This document shows, one piece after another, positions 11,101 through 18,005 of a stretch of 64,000 nucleotides of DNA; the first letter of the stretch is position 1, and every line of letters begins with the position of its first letter. A program made the translations under genes and the position numbers. Source of the DNA: Flavobacterium noncentrifugens (GTDB lineage: Bacteria > Bacteroidota > Bacteroidia > Flavobacteriales > Flavobacteriaceae); the NCBI RefSeq assembly GCF_900100375.1, contig NZ_FNEZ01000006.1, positions 62,001 to 126,000 on the forward strand, written 5' to 3'. The notes below the pieces were generated by a model. That model saw only the letters and a list, made by a program, of their open reading frames with translations. It was not told the DNA's origin and made no database searches.

Positions 11101-12799
11101 TACAAGTACAGTTCTTAATCTCAACCCTGACCAAAGGCGCATCATACGCCAAACAGGTACCTGCAGGATCAGCGTTGATGTGATAAAGAACATCATATAT
11201 GCCCACTATACTTCCATTGGGCGTAATCGCCCCTGTAGTTGGATTGATAATAAGACCTGTAGTTGGATTTCCTAAAGTATCAAGTGCACTAAAAGTTCCG
11301 TTAGGTGTTAGTGCAGGTAAAGGTGTGGGCGCAGTTACATTTTGTGGCAATTGTGCGGTTGTAATGTCGTCACAGTAGTCAGCACTACTATATTTAAAAG
11401 CGCCTTCCGGTTGTCTGATGATTGAAAATTTTCTAACATCCTGGCAACCTACTCCTAATGCATCCTCTACCCTTACGTAGATGTCTTGTGGCAAAGTCGT
11501 TACATTATAAGTTGTAGGCGTAAAGATCCTTCCAGGGCCAAAACCATTAATCGCACTGGTTTGGATTGTCCAATAGGTAAAACTATAATCGGTTACGCTT
11601 TCTGTCGCAGGAATCATGTTGCTTTCCTGACTGATATTCTGTATAAATGGCGGTGTAGATGAGGTACAGATGTTTGAAGGATTGCTTAACGTTGGGAATG
11701 TTCCTTTTGTCAATGTAAATTGATCTTCAACCACTACAGTTGTTCCATCACATCGGAAATAAGTCACCTTTACCTTGAAAATATTTCTTGCAGGAATTGT
11801 ATTGTGATAATATCCTGTTATCGTCGGAAGGGATGAATGCAACGTGGCTCCTGTGTTATAATCGAGATAGGTCCATTCAATTTGTGGCGCGACAGGATTT
11901 GGTGAAACAGGAATAGGCCCATTTGGCTTAAACAAATAAGATTCGTTGTTTGCGGTAAAATCAACAGAATTTCTTCCAGGAGGGCTCACCCCAATTGTCC
12001 CGTCATGGTTCATCAAACCAATCAATGCTTCAAGTTGCCAACCAGGATTTGCTTCCCTGTGCTTCACATTGACTTCAACTATATTTGAGGTTTCATGTAA
12101 AATGATCTGGTAGGTTTGCAGCCCGGCGTCAATAGAACTTTGCTGGGTAGCAGGATACTGCGGAAGCTGGTTGTAGTTGACAATAAAGATCCTGTTTGGC
12201 TCTGCATAAGGACCGTCGTTCCTTAAAAGATAATTTACATTGGCAAAGTTTGCACGGCCTGCGAAGTGAATGTCCTGGTATACCCCAAAAATAGCATTTG
12301 TTATGGGCCCACCACGTAATCTAGGGTCGGAAGCTGGATTTGGATCCTGGATAGGTTGAGGATAGTTAGGACCCGGAAAAGCCTGCTGTATGTCCCACGA
12401 ACAGAAACCATCCGGAATAACACCCCTATGATCACCTACATCAAAAGTAATAACCCCGTTTGAGCCGATCATGACGTTATCATAAGCATTCCCGAAAAAA
12501 CAAAACTTGAAAGGCAGTGTAAAAATACCGGGACTCCAGAAATCATCAAGATCTCCACCAACGAGTATATCTTTTCCTCCCGCATAAGGCAACGGCCTGT
12601 AAGGAACCTGTGTTACTGTGTAATTGCTGCTTTCGTTAAAATTTGTATAATTGGCAGTAAGGTTTACAGGCTCGGTCAAACCTCCGTTACACGCCGCTTT
12701 GTCAGCCGTGATTTTTACGCTGGCAAGTGTGGCATTTTGGGCAAAGGCAGTAAATACAGTAAAGTTTACCAGTAGAAACAGCAGGTATTTATTTTTCAT
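5186..12799 (-). CDS. giant repeat adhesin with type IX secretion type-B C-terminal domain
   Basis: A 2537-residue cell-surface or secreted protein. Residues 1-21 are a signal peptide. About 22-660 form a unique region with many Cys and a conserved FxFCFFGNAYDNVMIGSNGV stretch, as seen in Flavobacterium gliding-associated surface proteins. About 661-2290 are 22 tandem Ig-like (BIG_2-like) repeats of 74 residues, each with a motif such as TITGTFDVCIG, PWVSSNTAVATVDN and GTSTITYTN. A different Ig-like module follows. Residues 2452-2537 are the sorting domain (FFTPNNDGYNDRW, KILIFDRYGK, GWDG), which matches the gliding-motility-associated type-B CTD used by the type IX system, probably with PorP/SprF-type partners. 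The frame is intact through the whole array. A role in adhesion or biofilm is inferred from architecture only. Confidence 0.92.
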   Translation of the reverse strand: MKNKYLLFLLVNFTVFTAFAQNATLASVKITADKAACNGGLTEPVNLTANYTNFNESSNYTVTQVPYRPLPYAGGKDILVGGDLDDFWSPGIFTLPFKFCFFGNAYDNVMIGSNGVITFDVGDHRGVIPDGFCSWDIQQAFPGPNYPQPIQDPNPASDPRLRGGPITNAIFGVYQDIHFAGRANFANVNYLLRNDGPYAEPNRIFIVNYNQLPQYPATQQSSIDAGLQTYQIILHETSNIVEVNVKHREANPGWQLEALIGLMNHDGTIGVSPPGRNSVDFTANNESYLFKPNGPIPVSPNPVAPQIEWTYLDYNTGATLHSSLPTITGYYHNTIPARNIFKVKVTYFRCDGTTVVVEDQFTLTKGTFPTLSNPSNICTSSTPPFIQNISQESNMIPATESVTDYSFTYWTIQTSAINGFGPGRIFTPTTYNVTTLPQDIYVRVEDALGVGCQDVRKFSIIRQPEGAFKYSSADYCDDITTAQLPQNVTAPTPLPALTPNGTFSALDTLGNPTTGLIINPTTGAITPNGSIVGIYDVLYHINADPAGTCLAYDAPLVRVEIKNCTCTVVASNTTTDICVGTAIATPSPLQFTVSTGTPTTASIDSSGDPLPAGLTGTFITTAGAEKFVISGTPAVGATSVTNVIVSMTTALGTCYSVPITINIGTVPTITGTFNVCAGSTTTLTGSGTPATASPWVSSNTAVATVDNLGVVTGVTGGTSTITYTNATGCKITQSITVNALPTITGTFNVCIGSTTALTGSGTLATSSPWVSSNTAVATVDNLGVVTGVTAGTSTITYTNLDGCKITQSITVNALPTITGTFDVCIGLTTALTGSGTPATASPWISSNTAVATVDNLGVVTGVTAGTSTITYTNLAGCKITQSITVNALPTITGTFVVCAGSTTALTGSGTPATASPWVSSNTAVATVDNLGVVTGVTGGTSTITYTNLAGCKITQTITVNALPTITGTFDVCIGSTTALTGSGTPATASPWVSSNTAVATVDNLGVVTGVTAGTSTITYTNLAGCKITQSITVNALPTITGTFDVCIGSTTALTGSGTPATASPWVSLNTAVATVDNLGVVTGVTAGTSTITYMNLAGCKITQSITVNALPTITGTFVVCVGLTTALTGSGTPATLNPWVSSNTAVATVDNLGVVTGGAGGISTITYTNLTGCKITQSITVNALPTITGTFDVCIGLTTALTGSGTPATASPWVSSNTAVATVDNLGVVTGVTAGTSTITYTNLAGCKITQSITVNALPTITGTFVVCAGSTTALTGSGTPATASPWVSSNTAVATVDNLGVVTGVTGGTSTITYTNLAGCKITQSITVNALPTIMGTFDVCIGLTTALTGSGTPATASPWVSSNTAVATVDNLGVVTGVTAGTSTITYTNLDGCKITQSITVNALPTITGTFAVCIGSTTTLTGSGTPATASPWVSSNTAVATVDNLGVVTGVTAGTSTITYTNLAGCKITQSITVNALPTITGTFVVCAGLTTALTGSGTPATASPWVSSNTAVATVDNLGVVTGVIGGTSTITYTNLTGCKITQSITVNALPTITGTFDVCIGLTTALTGSGTPATASPWVSSNTAVATVDNLGVVTGVAGGTSTITYTNAAGCKITQSITVSPIPTITGTFVVCAGSTTALTGSGTPATSNPWVSSNTTVATIDNLGVVTGVTAGTSTITYTNLAGCKISQSITVNALPTITGTFAVCTGLTTALTGSGTPATASPWVSSNTTVATVDNLGVVTGVIGGTSIITYTNADGCKISQSITVNALPTITGTFAVCIGSTTTLTGSGTPATASPWVSANTAVATISNTGMVTGVSAGTSLITYTNAAGCIITQIITVNALPTITGTLNVCVGLTTTLIGSATPATLSPWISATPAIATVSNTGVVTGVSGGTVLITYTNSNGCKTTATVNVIAAPVITGILNVCIGSTTTLTGSGTPATTSPWISANTAAATITNAGVVTGVSAGTSLITYTNSNGCIITATVVVNPLPTITGTLNVCAGLTTALTGSGSPATPGAWISANTAVATVSNTGVVTGVSVGSTLITYTNSNGCKITATVIVNALPTITGTLNVCEGLTTTLIGSGTPALTNAWISSNPGVATISSTGVVNGISAGTTVITYTNSNGCIKMETISVSAPPTITGMLNVCIGSTTILSGSATAATVSPWVSSAPTVATVGNTGIVTGVSAGTTVITYKNANGCTITATITVNAIPTVTGTLSVCEGSQTQLTGSATASAVNPWISSNPSVATVDNVGLVTGVKAGTVTITYTNSNGCIKTATVVVNPLPVVNLPQDEFICVDPSGIVISRANLTTGLTGPYTFKWFDAAGEILGETASSYSAGAAGDYTVEVTNTVTGCVNTGSATVTASFAPVSATYEVSNYFSETQLVTINVLPVGDYLYQVDNGAFQSSNQFYNLSSGYHDVVIKDRVGCGSIPISDIRIIAFPKFFTPNNDGYNDRWNIPDLSDQNGSKILIFDRYGKLMKEISPKGAGWDGMFNGNPAPADDYWFKVFFIEQGSSKEFNAHFALKR
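5930..10815 (-). repeat. 22 tandem 222-bp repeats in the adhesin gene
   Basis: The unit is exactly 222 bp (74 codons), so copy gain or loss keeps the frame. Units encoding the N-terminal side (about 7.7-10.8 kb) are nearly identical; units at the C-terminal side (about 5.9-7.3 kb) are clearly diverged. A higher-order period of five units (1110 bp) is visible: 8859-9300 and 9969-10410 share rare variants, such as a TTTGCGTAA in place of TTTGGGTAA and GAAGAGA in place of GAAGAAA. Protein signatures DVCIGL then VVCAGS recur at units 3/4, 8/9 and 13/14. Confidence 0.9.
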
Positions 12800-12908
12800 T
12801 TTAGATAATTTTGGCAGCGAAATTTACAAAAATTTAGCAAAGAATTATCTTAAATTTTAAATTAACTGAATATTTAACACTGAAATATATTCTTTGATTT
12901 TTATTAAT

Positions 12909-12916
12909 TATCTTTG
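12909..12916 (+). promoter_or_regulatory. -7 element for folE
   Basis: TATCTTTG is an exact match to TAnnTTTG, 38 bp before the folE ATG. No TTG at the usual 18-20 bp upstream distance is seen, so this is only a partial promoter call. Confidence 0.45.
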
Positions 12917-12953
12917 TTGCCTTTAAAATAAGCCATCATAACAATACCTATTA

Positions 12954-13625
12954 ATGACAACTAACGAAGATTTTCACGACGAAATCGGAGACGACCACAT
13001 CAGTTCAAACGCTACCAACCCACTTAGGGATGATGCTTTCGATATTCCGGATGACCAAAAAATAGAATTAATCAAAAAAGACGTCGAAAGCATCCTCAGG
13101 ACACTTGGGATGGATCTTACCGATGACAGCATCAAAGGCACGCCAAACCGCGTTGCAAAAATGTTTGTAAAGGAAATTTTTGGCGGGCTGAACCCTGCAA
13201 AGAAACCAAGTTCTTCTACTTTTGACAACAATTACAAATACGGCGAAATGCTCGTTGAGAAAAACATTGTCGTTTACTCTACCTGCGAACACCATTTGCT
13301 GCCTATTATTGGACGCGCACATGTGGGTTATATTTCAAACGGAAAAGTTATCGGGCTTTCTAAAATGAACCGTGTCGTGGATTATTTTTCCAAAAGGCCT
13401 CAGGTGCAGGAACGCCTTACGATGCAGATCGTCCAGGAATTGCAGCGCGCTTTGGGAACGCAAGATGTTGCGTGCGTAATCGATGCCAAACATTTATGCG
13501 TGAATTCACGCGGGATCCGCGATATTGAAAGCAGCACCGTAACCTCTGAATTTGGAGGTAAATTTAAAGATGAGAAAACCAGACGTGAATTTTTGGATTA
13601 TATTAAACTGGAAACAAAATTTTAA
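12954..13625 (+). CDS. folE: GTP cyclohydrolase I
   Basis: Cytoplasmic zinc enzyme that converts GTP to 7,8-dihydroneopterin triphosphate, the first step of tetrahydrofolate (and queuosine-type) pterin synthesis. The 223-residue protein has an acidic variable N-terminus (1-35), TPNRVAKMFVKEIFGG near 63-78, STCEHHLLPIIGRAHVGY with zinc ligand C111 and H113/H114, KVIGLSKMNRVVDYFSKRPQ, and a later KHLCVNSRG containing the second zinc Cys. Length fits the family. The ATG at 12954 is chosen because the -7 box lies 38 bp before it. A flavo-1-like element follows the stop codon and separates it from cysS. Confidence 0.96.
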   Translation: MTTNEDFHDEIGDDHISSNATNPLRDDAFDIPDDQKIELIKKDVESILRTLGMDLTDDSIKGTPNRVAKMFVKEIFGGLNPAKKPSSSTFDNNYKYGEMLVEKNIVVYSTCEHHLLPIIGRAHVGYISNGKVIGLSKMNRVVDYFSKRPQVQERLTMQIVQELQRALGTQDVACVIDAKHLCVNSRGIRDIESSTVTSEFGGKFKDEKTRREFLDYIKLETKF

Positions 13626-13638
13626 TTTTTAATCCAAT

Positions 13639-13785
13639 GTCCTAGCCCTGATTACTTCACTTGACTTTTATTTTTTATTTGAGTTCAGTGAATTACATTT
13701 GCAGCGGTATCCTTTTTACGGCTCCGCTGCGCTGCGCCGTAAAAAGGATACAAGCGAAAAGCAGGAATTAGCTCCTAAAAAAATA
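13639..13785 (+). ncRNA. flavo-1-like dispersed element, copy 2, with an internal insertion
   Basis: It starts TCCTAGCCCTGATTA and ends AGCAGGAATTAGCTCCTAAAA, only a few bases before the cysS ATG. A long perfect stem is formed by ATCCTTTTTACGG and CCGTAAAAAGGAT. Compared with copies 1 and 4, about 40 extra bases lie between the CCCTGATT block and the AGCGG block; they can form an imperfect hairpin (TCACTTGAC against GTTCAGTGA) and contain an exact -7 box TACATTTG at 13694-13701. The element therefore makes up the cysS leader and may carry its promoter. Confidence 0.6.
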
Positions 13786-13788
13786 AAA

Positions 13789-15267
13789 ATGCCACTATAC
13801 AAAACGCAAACCGTCAAAATATACAATTCCCTTTCCGGGGAAAAAGAACTTTTTAATCCCATCCATGAAGGTAATATCGGGATGTATGTTTGCGGCCCGA
13901 CGGTTTACAGCAATGTGCACCTTGGCAATGTGCGGACGTTTATGTCCTTTGACGTAATCTTTCGTTACCTGCTTCATTTGGGCTACAAAGTGCGCTATGT
14001 GCGAAATATTACCGATGTGGGCCACATTGTAGACGACGTGGATGAAGGCGAAGACAAAATTGCCAAAAAAGCAAGGCTGGAGCAGCTGGAGCCGATGGAG
14101 GTCGTGCAACGCTACACGGTTGATTTTCATGAGATTTTGAATGAATTCAATTTTTTTCCGCCGAGCATCGAGCCCACAGCTACCGGACATATTATCGAAC
14201 AGATTGAGATCATCAAGAAGATCATCGACAACGGAATTGGTTATGAAGCTAACGGATCGGTGTATTTTGATGTCGTAAAGTTCAATGAAAGTTACCATTA
14301 CGGCCAACTCAGCGGCCGCAACATCGAAGACATGCTCGCCAATACCCGCGAACTTGACGGCCAATCTGATAAACGAAACCCGCAGGATTTTGCGCTCTGG
14401 AAAAAAGCCGAGCCACAACATATCATGCGCTGGCCTTCGCCATGGAGCGACGGTTTTCCGGGCTGGCATCTCGAATGTACGGCGATGAGCACGAAATACC
14501 TGGGCAATCATTTTGACATTCACGGCGGTGGAATGGATTTAAAATTCCCGCACCATGAATGTGAAATTGCACAAAATGAAGCCTGCACCGGCCAAACGCC
14601 TGTGAATTATTGGATGCATGCAAACATGCTGACCCTAAACGGCAAGAAAATGGCCAAATCAACCGGAAATAATATTTTGCCGCGTGAAATCTTAACCGGC
14701 GAAAGTCCGTTTTTGAGTAAGGCTTTTTCTGCAAATGTGGCGCGTTTCTTTATGTTACAGGCGCATTACAGAAGCATCCTTGATTTTTCTGATGATGCGA
14801 TCATTGCAGCTGAAAAAGGCTACAACCGTTTGATGGAAGCGATGGAAAACATTAAAGAAGTCAACGCTTCGGCAAATTCTACGCTCGATATTTCAAGCTG
14901 GAAACAATTGTGTTATGATGCGATGAACGATGATTTCAACAGCCCGATCTTAATCGCGCAATTGTTTGAAGGTGTTCGTTTTATCAACTTACTGAAGGAA
15001 GGTTCGGCAACCCTTACTGCTGCCGATCTTGAGGATCTTTCAAAAACATTATCGGCATTCGTGAACGATGTGCTCGGACTCGGAAAAGAAAAATCTGATG
15101 AAAGCCACGTCGAGAAAATGGAAGGCTTGGTGAACATGCTGATCGGGATGCGCAACGAAGCACGGGCGAATAAGAATTTCGCGCTGTCGGACCAGATCCG
15201 CGACCAGTTGCTTGCTCTTGGCATCCAGCTCAAAGACAGCAAAGAAGGAACCACTTTTATCTTGTAA
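13789..15267 (+). CDS. cysS: cysteinyl-tRNA synthetase
   Basis: Class I synthetase charging tRNA-Cys. From the ATG at 13789 the protein is 492 residues ([20 protein letters not shown]). An upstream in-frame ATG at 13699 is rejected because it would translate the flavo-1-like element. Motifs: [19 protein letters not shown] with zinc Cys35 and HLGN at 44-47 as the HIGH variant; [26 protein letters not shown] supplying further zinc ligands; and [11 protein letters not shown] as KMSKS. The C-terminal alpha-helical DALR-type domain is present. The stop codon is one base before the probable TTG start of yidD, which suggests translational coupling. Confidence 0.96.
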   Translation: MPLYKTQTVKIYNSLSGEKELFNPIHEGNIGMYVCGPTVYSNVHLGNVRTFMSFDVIFRYLLHLGYKVRYVRNITDVGHIVDDVDEGEDKIAKKARLEQLEPMEVVQRYTVDFHEILNEFNFFPPSIEPTATGHIIEQIEIIKKIIDNGIGYEANGSVYFDVVKFNESYHYGQLSGRNIEDMLANTRELDGQSDKRNPQDFALWKKAEPQHIMRWPSPWSDGFPGWHLECTAMSTKYLGNHFDIHGGGMDLKFPHHECEIAQNEACTGQTPVNYWMHANMLTLNGKKMAKSTGNNILPREILTGESPFLSKAFSANVARFFMLQAHYRSILDFSDDAIIAAEKGYNRLMEAMENIKEVNASANSTLDISSWKQLCYDAMNDDFNSPILIAQLFEGVRFINLLKEGSATLTAADLEDLSKTLSAFVNDVLGLGKEKSDESHVEKMEGLVNMLIGMRNEARANKNFALSDQIRDQLLALGIQLKDSKEGTTFIL

Positions 15268-15268
15268 G

Positions 15269-15520
15269 TTGACCATCAAACGAATACTAATATTGCCCTT
15301 TGTTTTTGTGATCCGCGTGTATCAAACCGTGATCTCGCCTTTAACACCCGCAAGTTGCAGGTTTGAGCCTACTTGTTCGTCGTATGCGCTTGAAGCTTTA
15401 AAAGTACACGGGTTGTTTTACGGAAGTTACCTTGGTGCCAAACGCATTTTGAGCTGCCATCCGTGGGGACGCAGCGGTTACGATCCGGTTCCGCCAAAAA
15501 CTTGTACGCACAAACATTAA
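15269..15520 (+). CDS. yidD: YidD family membrane protein insertion factor
   Basis: Small membrane-associated protein thought to help YidC/Sec insertion of inner-membrane proteins. Motifs are clear: [33 protein letters not shown] and [13 protein letters not shown] place the start at TTG 15269 ([11 protein letters not shown], about 83 residues), one base after the cysS stop, because family members begin just before this helix. An ATG at 15212 in the same frame would add 19 residues overlapping cysS and is the alternative. It lies between cysS and lgt, both also plus strand. Confidence 0.85.
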   Translation: MTIKRILILPFVFVIRVYQTVISPLTPASCRFEPTCSSYALEALKVHGLFYGSYLGAKRILSCHPWGRSGYDPVPPKTCTHKH

Positions 15521-15535
15521 CTAACTTTAGGATTT

Positions 15536-15543
15536 TACATTTG
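15536..15543 (+). promoter_or_regulatory. -7 element for lgt
   Basis: TACATTTG matches TAnnTTTG exactly, 38 bp before the lgt ATG. A -33 TTG at normal spacing is not seen. Confidence 0.4.
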
Positions 15544-15580
15544 TATTAAATGTTATTTTTACGTCCAAATAATTTACCAA

Positions 15581-16516
15581 ATGATACACCCATTAAGCTT
15601 TGTCTGGAGCCCTACAGAAGGAATCGATTTAGGATTTTTCATGATTCGCTACTACAGCCTCATGTTTGTGATTGCGTTTGCCCTTGGCTGGTATATTATG
15701 AAAAAAATCTTTGACCGCGAAAACGAGCCGATCGACAAACTGGATTCCTTATTCATCTGGACCGTTCTGGCAACGTTGCTTGGCGCAAGGCTGGGGCATG
15801 TATTTTTTTACGATTGGGAATATTACAGAAACCATTTATCCGAAATTTTATTGCCGTTTCGCTTCTCCCCGACTTTTGAATTCACCGGATTCCAGGGATT
15901 GGCAAGTCACGGTGCTGCGATTGCGATCATTATTACAATGTATTTCTTCAGCAAAAATATCATGAAAAGACCGATGCTTTGGGTACTCGACCGCGTGGTC
16001 ATTCCGGTAGCAAGCGGTGCGATCTTTGTGCGTTTGGGGAATTTTTTCAACTCGGAGATCGTAGGTAAAAAGACCGATGGTTCGAATACTTTCGGGGTGC
16101 AGTTTGTGAAAGACCAGTTCAGTTCGAGGGAAGCGGTAAGCATCACAAAAATACCGAATCCGAAGGCGGCGTATCAGGCCATTGCACACGATCCGAAATT
16201 TGCCGATGTCCTGGCGCAGGTTCCGGTAAAACATCCGGCGCAATTGTATGAAGCGGCGTGTTATGTAGTGGTTTTTGCAGTGTTGTTTTATATGTATTGG
16301 AAAACGAACATTCGTGAAAAACAAGGATTTTTATTCGGCTTGTTCCTTGTTTTGCTGTGGACGGTTCGTTTTGTAGTCGAATATGTAAAAGAAAGCCAGG
16401 GCGGATTTGAGAGTTCGCTTGGATTATTTTCTACCGGCCAATGGCTCAGCATTCCGTTTATCCTTATCGGATTGTACTTTATGTGGGCTGCTGAAAAGCC
16501 GATTGAAATCAGATAA
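15581..16516 (+). CDS. lgt: prolipoprotein diacylglyceryl transferase
   Basis: Inner-membrane enzyme that moves a diacylglyceryl group from phosphatidylglycerol to the lipobox Cys of prelipoproteins. The 311-residue protein has several membrane segments and the family signature RLGNFFNSEIVGKKTDG, together with GARLGHVFFYDW, FQGLASHGAAIAI (the H-G-G/A-type loop) and HPAQLYEA. Compared with E. coli Lgt it has an insertion around 190-215 (KIPNPKAAYQAIAHDPKFAD), which Bacteroidota versions often carry. It is followed by a hairpin terminator. The window encodes likely substrates, for example the lipoproteins at 52385 and 57899. Confidence 0.95.
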   Translation: MIHPLSFVWSPTEGIDLGFFMIRYYSLMFVIAFALGWYIMKKIFDRENEPIDKLDSLFIWTVLATLLGARLGHVFFYDWEYYRNHLSEILLPFRFSPTFEFTGFQGLASHGAAIAIIITMYFFSKNIMKRPMLWVLDRVVIPVASGAIFVRLGNFFNSEIVGKKTDGSNTFGVQFVKDQFSSREAVSITKIPNPKAAYQAIAHDPKFADVLAQVPVKHPAQLYEAACYVVVFAVLFYMYWKTNIREKQGFLFGLFLVLLWTVRFVVEYVKESQGGFESSLGLFSTGQWLSIPFILIGLYFMWAAEKPIEIR

Positions 16517-16540
16517 TTTTCAGAATTTGGATTGATATAC

Positions 16541-16572
16541 AAAAGCCATCGACATTGTTGATGGCTTTTTTG
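16541..16572. terminator. bidirectional terminator after lgt
   Basis: AAAAGCCATC pairs with GATGGCTTTTTT around a short loop. It lies between converging lgt and the regulator gene. Confidence 0.85.
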
Positions 16573-16577
16573 TTCCT

Positions 16578-17138
16578 TTAAAGTGCCGGATTATTTTCCG
16601 CTTTGGGCATTATCATTTTCAATTTCAGACTTTGCAATTTGGATTCGAGCAATGATTTTTCGAATTGGAGTAATTCCATACGGTGTTCTTGTTCGAACAG
16701 AAGATTTGAAATAACAACATCATTTGTACGGGAGACTTTAGAATTTATGATAGAAGCCATCCCGGTTTGAAATTTTTTTTCATTTTCAAGATTGGTTAAC
16801 AAATCTTTAAGCCTTCGCAGCCTCGATTCTTTTTCCCGTTTTTTAATGGCAGCGGCAATTTCACGTTCGAGATGCAGGATCTGATAGGTGTTTTCGTGCA
16901 GTAGTTTTTCTAATTTCTTGTTGAACGTATCGTGCTGTCGTGCTACCGGTGAATTGGAAGTGGCTTCAGATTCTTGTATTTTAACAAGTATTTTTCCCAG
17001 CAGTTCTGTGGCGTGCAATGGCAGGTTGCGCTTGCCGATTTCAACGAGCGACCAAAGGCTGCGGCTTACACCGAACAACAATGCAGCCTGTTCTTGAGTC
17101 ACTCCTAATAAGGAACTAATGGAAGTTTTTGTTTTCAT
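16578..17138 (-). CDS. XRE-like helix-turn-helix protein with coiled-coil tail
   Basis: A putative DNA-binding regulator of 186 residues. I use the ATG at 17138 (MKTKTSISSLLGVTQEQ); the longer frame to 17210 would run through the operator-like region. Residues 10-50 resemble a Cro/C1-type HTH (VTQEQAALLFGVSRSLWSLV). Residues 75-175 are charged and helical (KKLEKLLHENTYQILHLERE), likely a coiled coil. It is transcribed divergently from the cassette array, in the place an integrase would take in a classical integron, but it has no recombinase motifs. Two pairs of TGTARCAA/TTGCTACA half-sites lie just upstream, which suggests autoregulation. No closer function can be assigned. Confidence 0.75.
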   Translation of the reverse strand: MKTKTSISSLLGVTQEQAALLFGVSRSLWSLVEIGKRNLPLHATELLGKILVKIQESEATSNSPVARQHDTFNKKLEKLLHENTYQILHLEREIAAAIKKREKESRLRRLKDLLTNLENEKKFQTGMASIINSKVSRTNDVVISNLLFEQEHRMELLQFEKSLLESKLQSLKLKMIMPKAENNPAL

Positions 17139-17188
17139 GGCTGATTTGTTTGGAATACAAATATTTGAAATCAAAAATTTTGCCATTC

Positions 17189-17263
17189 TGTAGCAAATTT
17201 TTATTTTCAAAAAAATTGCTACACAAACTGTAACAATTTTTTTATTTTTAAAGTTTTGCTACA
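17189..17263. promoter_or_regulatory. paired operator-like inverted repeats
   Basis: Four 8-bp half-sites: TGTAGCAA (17189-17196), TTGCTACA (17216-17223), TGTAACAA (17229-17236), TTGCTACA (17256-17263). They form two inverted pairs. In each pair the half-sites start 27 bp apart, and the two pairs are offset by 40 bp. They lie between the HTH gene and the first cassette, so a dimeric regulator could control both directions. The HTH protein itself is the obvious candidate binder; this is inference. Confidence 0.65.
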
Positions 17264-17382
17264 AAATTTAAATGGTTTTATATCAAGAGCAGTCAGTAAA
17301 TGATTGCAGCTGTTTTGGTTATTGCGTATATTTGAGAGTTACCTGCCATATCCGGGGGAAACCTCATAAAACAACAACTACC

Positions 17383-17865
17383 ATGAAAATTAGTGAATGG
17401 ATTAAAAGTGATTTGGAATTGTACAATACGATCATGGAAATTGAATCTACTACTAAATCACAAGATAGACAGGCTGAAATGGCATTCAATAAAATTTGCG
17501 AACTTTACAGCTTGCCTAAATATCCTGAAGACTTAGATAATTATTTGGAAAGCCTTGGAGATAAACAAGATGGAGAAATTAGATCTGTATATGAAGAATA
17601 TGCGCTAATTAAATTCTTAAATCCAAATGCTAATAAGAGAACTTTGGTTCTATCTGCAATCTACAATGTAAAAAACTTTTTTGCAGTAGATATTAAGGAT
17701 GTGATTAGCAAAATGGAAAGCCAATTTGGCAGTGTAAAATTTATAGGCATAGAAGGCGAAATGGTAAATACGGACGTGATTCCTGTTAAAAACGTTGAAA
17801 AAGGTTTGCTGGCGGGTTGTTTTGTTGTTTACACTGTGTTAGATACGGCAGGTAACCGCCGGTAA
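17383..17865 (+). CDS. cassette 1: hypothetical protein
   Basis: From ATG 17383 the protein is 160 residues (MKISEWIKSDLELYN). The same frame is open upstream to 17272, but that part would cross the cassette boundary at 17338 and is not credible. The sequence is acidic, mixed alpha/beta, with no signal peptide or membrane segment (IKFLNPNANKRTLVLSAIYN, VKFIGIEGEMVNTDVIPVKN). I do not recognise a family. The stop codon lies inside the attC-like site A, as is common for integron cassette genes. Cytoplasmic location is inferred. Confidence 0.7.
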   Translation: MKISEWIKSDLELYNTIMEIESTTKSQDRQAEMAFNKICELYSLPKYPEDLDNYLESLGDKQDGEIRSVYEEYALIKFLNPNANKRTLVLSAIYNVKNFFAVDIKDVISKMESQFGSVKFIGIEGEMVNTDVIPVKNVEKGLLAGCFVVYTVLDTAGNRR

Positions 17866-17986
17866 TCGCAATTGCTGATTTTCAGGTTACAGAACGTTCA
17901 TCTTTCACGAAGAAACATTATCTTGGCAGAGCGAACTCAGCTCGCTTTTATCAGCAACTGCGTTTACCGGCCAAGCGTTAGCAGCA
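17847..17986 (+). repeat. attC-like site A
   Basis: Left box GGCAGGTAAC (17847-17856), right box GTTAGCAGC (from 17977). Arms 17857-17878 and 17951-17972 are complementary over 22 positions with only a few mismatches, so a long hairpin can form. The core contains TTTCACGAAGAAACATTATC and GGCAGAG, shared with sites B and D. The predicted cut is between G17977 and T17978. Confidence 0.75.
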
Positions 17987-18005
17987 ATACGAAAACGACA
18001 CAAGA

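Noticed and set aside
5976-11183. Many plus-strand open frames of 72-73 codons, each beginning with ATG at 222-bp intervals
   Set aside because: They are antisense shadows of the adhesin repeats; the period and start codons come from the repeat unit.
13699-13788. Extended N-terminus of cysS
   Set aside because: It would translate the flavo-1-like element; the family start is MPLYKTQ at 13789.
13795-14523. 242-codon minus-strand frame inside cysS
   Set aside because: Shadow of a strongly conserved gene on the other strand; no family features.
17272-17382. Upstream extension of the cassette-1 frame
   Set aside because: It crosses the cassette border at 17338 and has unusual composition; ATG 17383 fits better.
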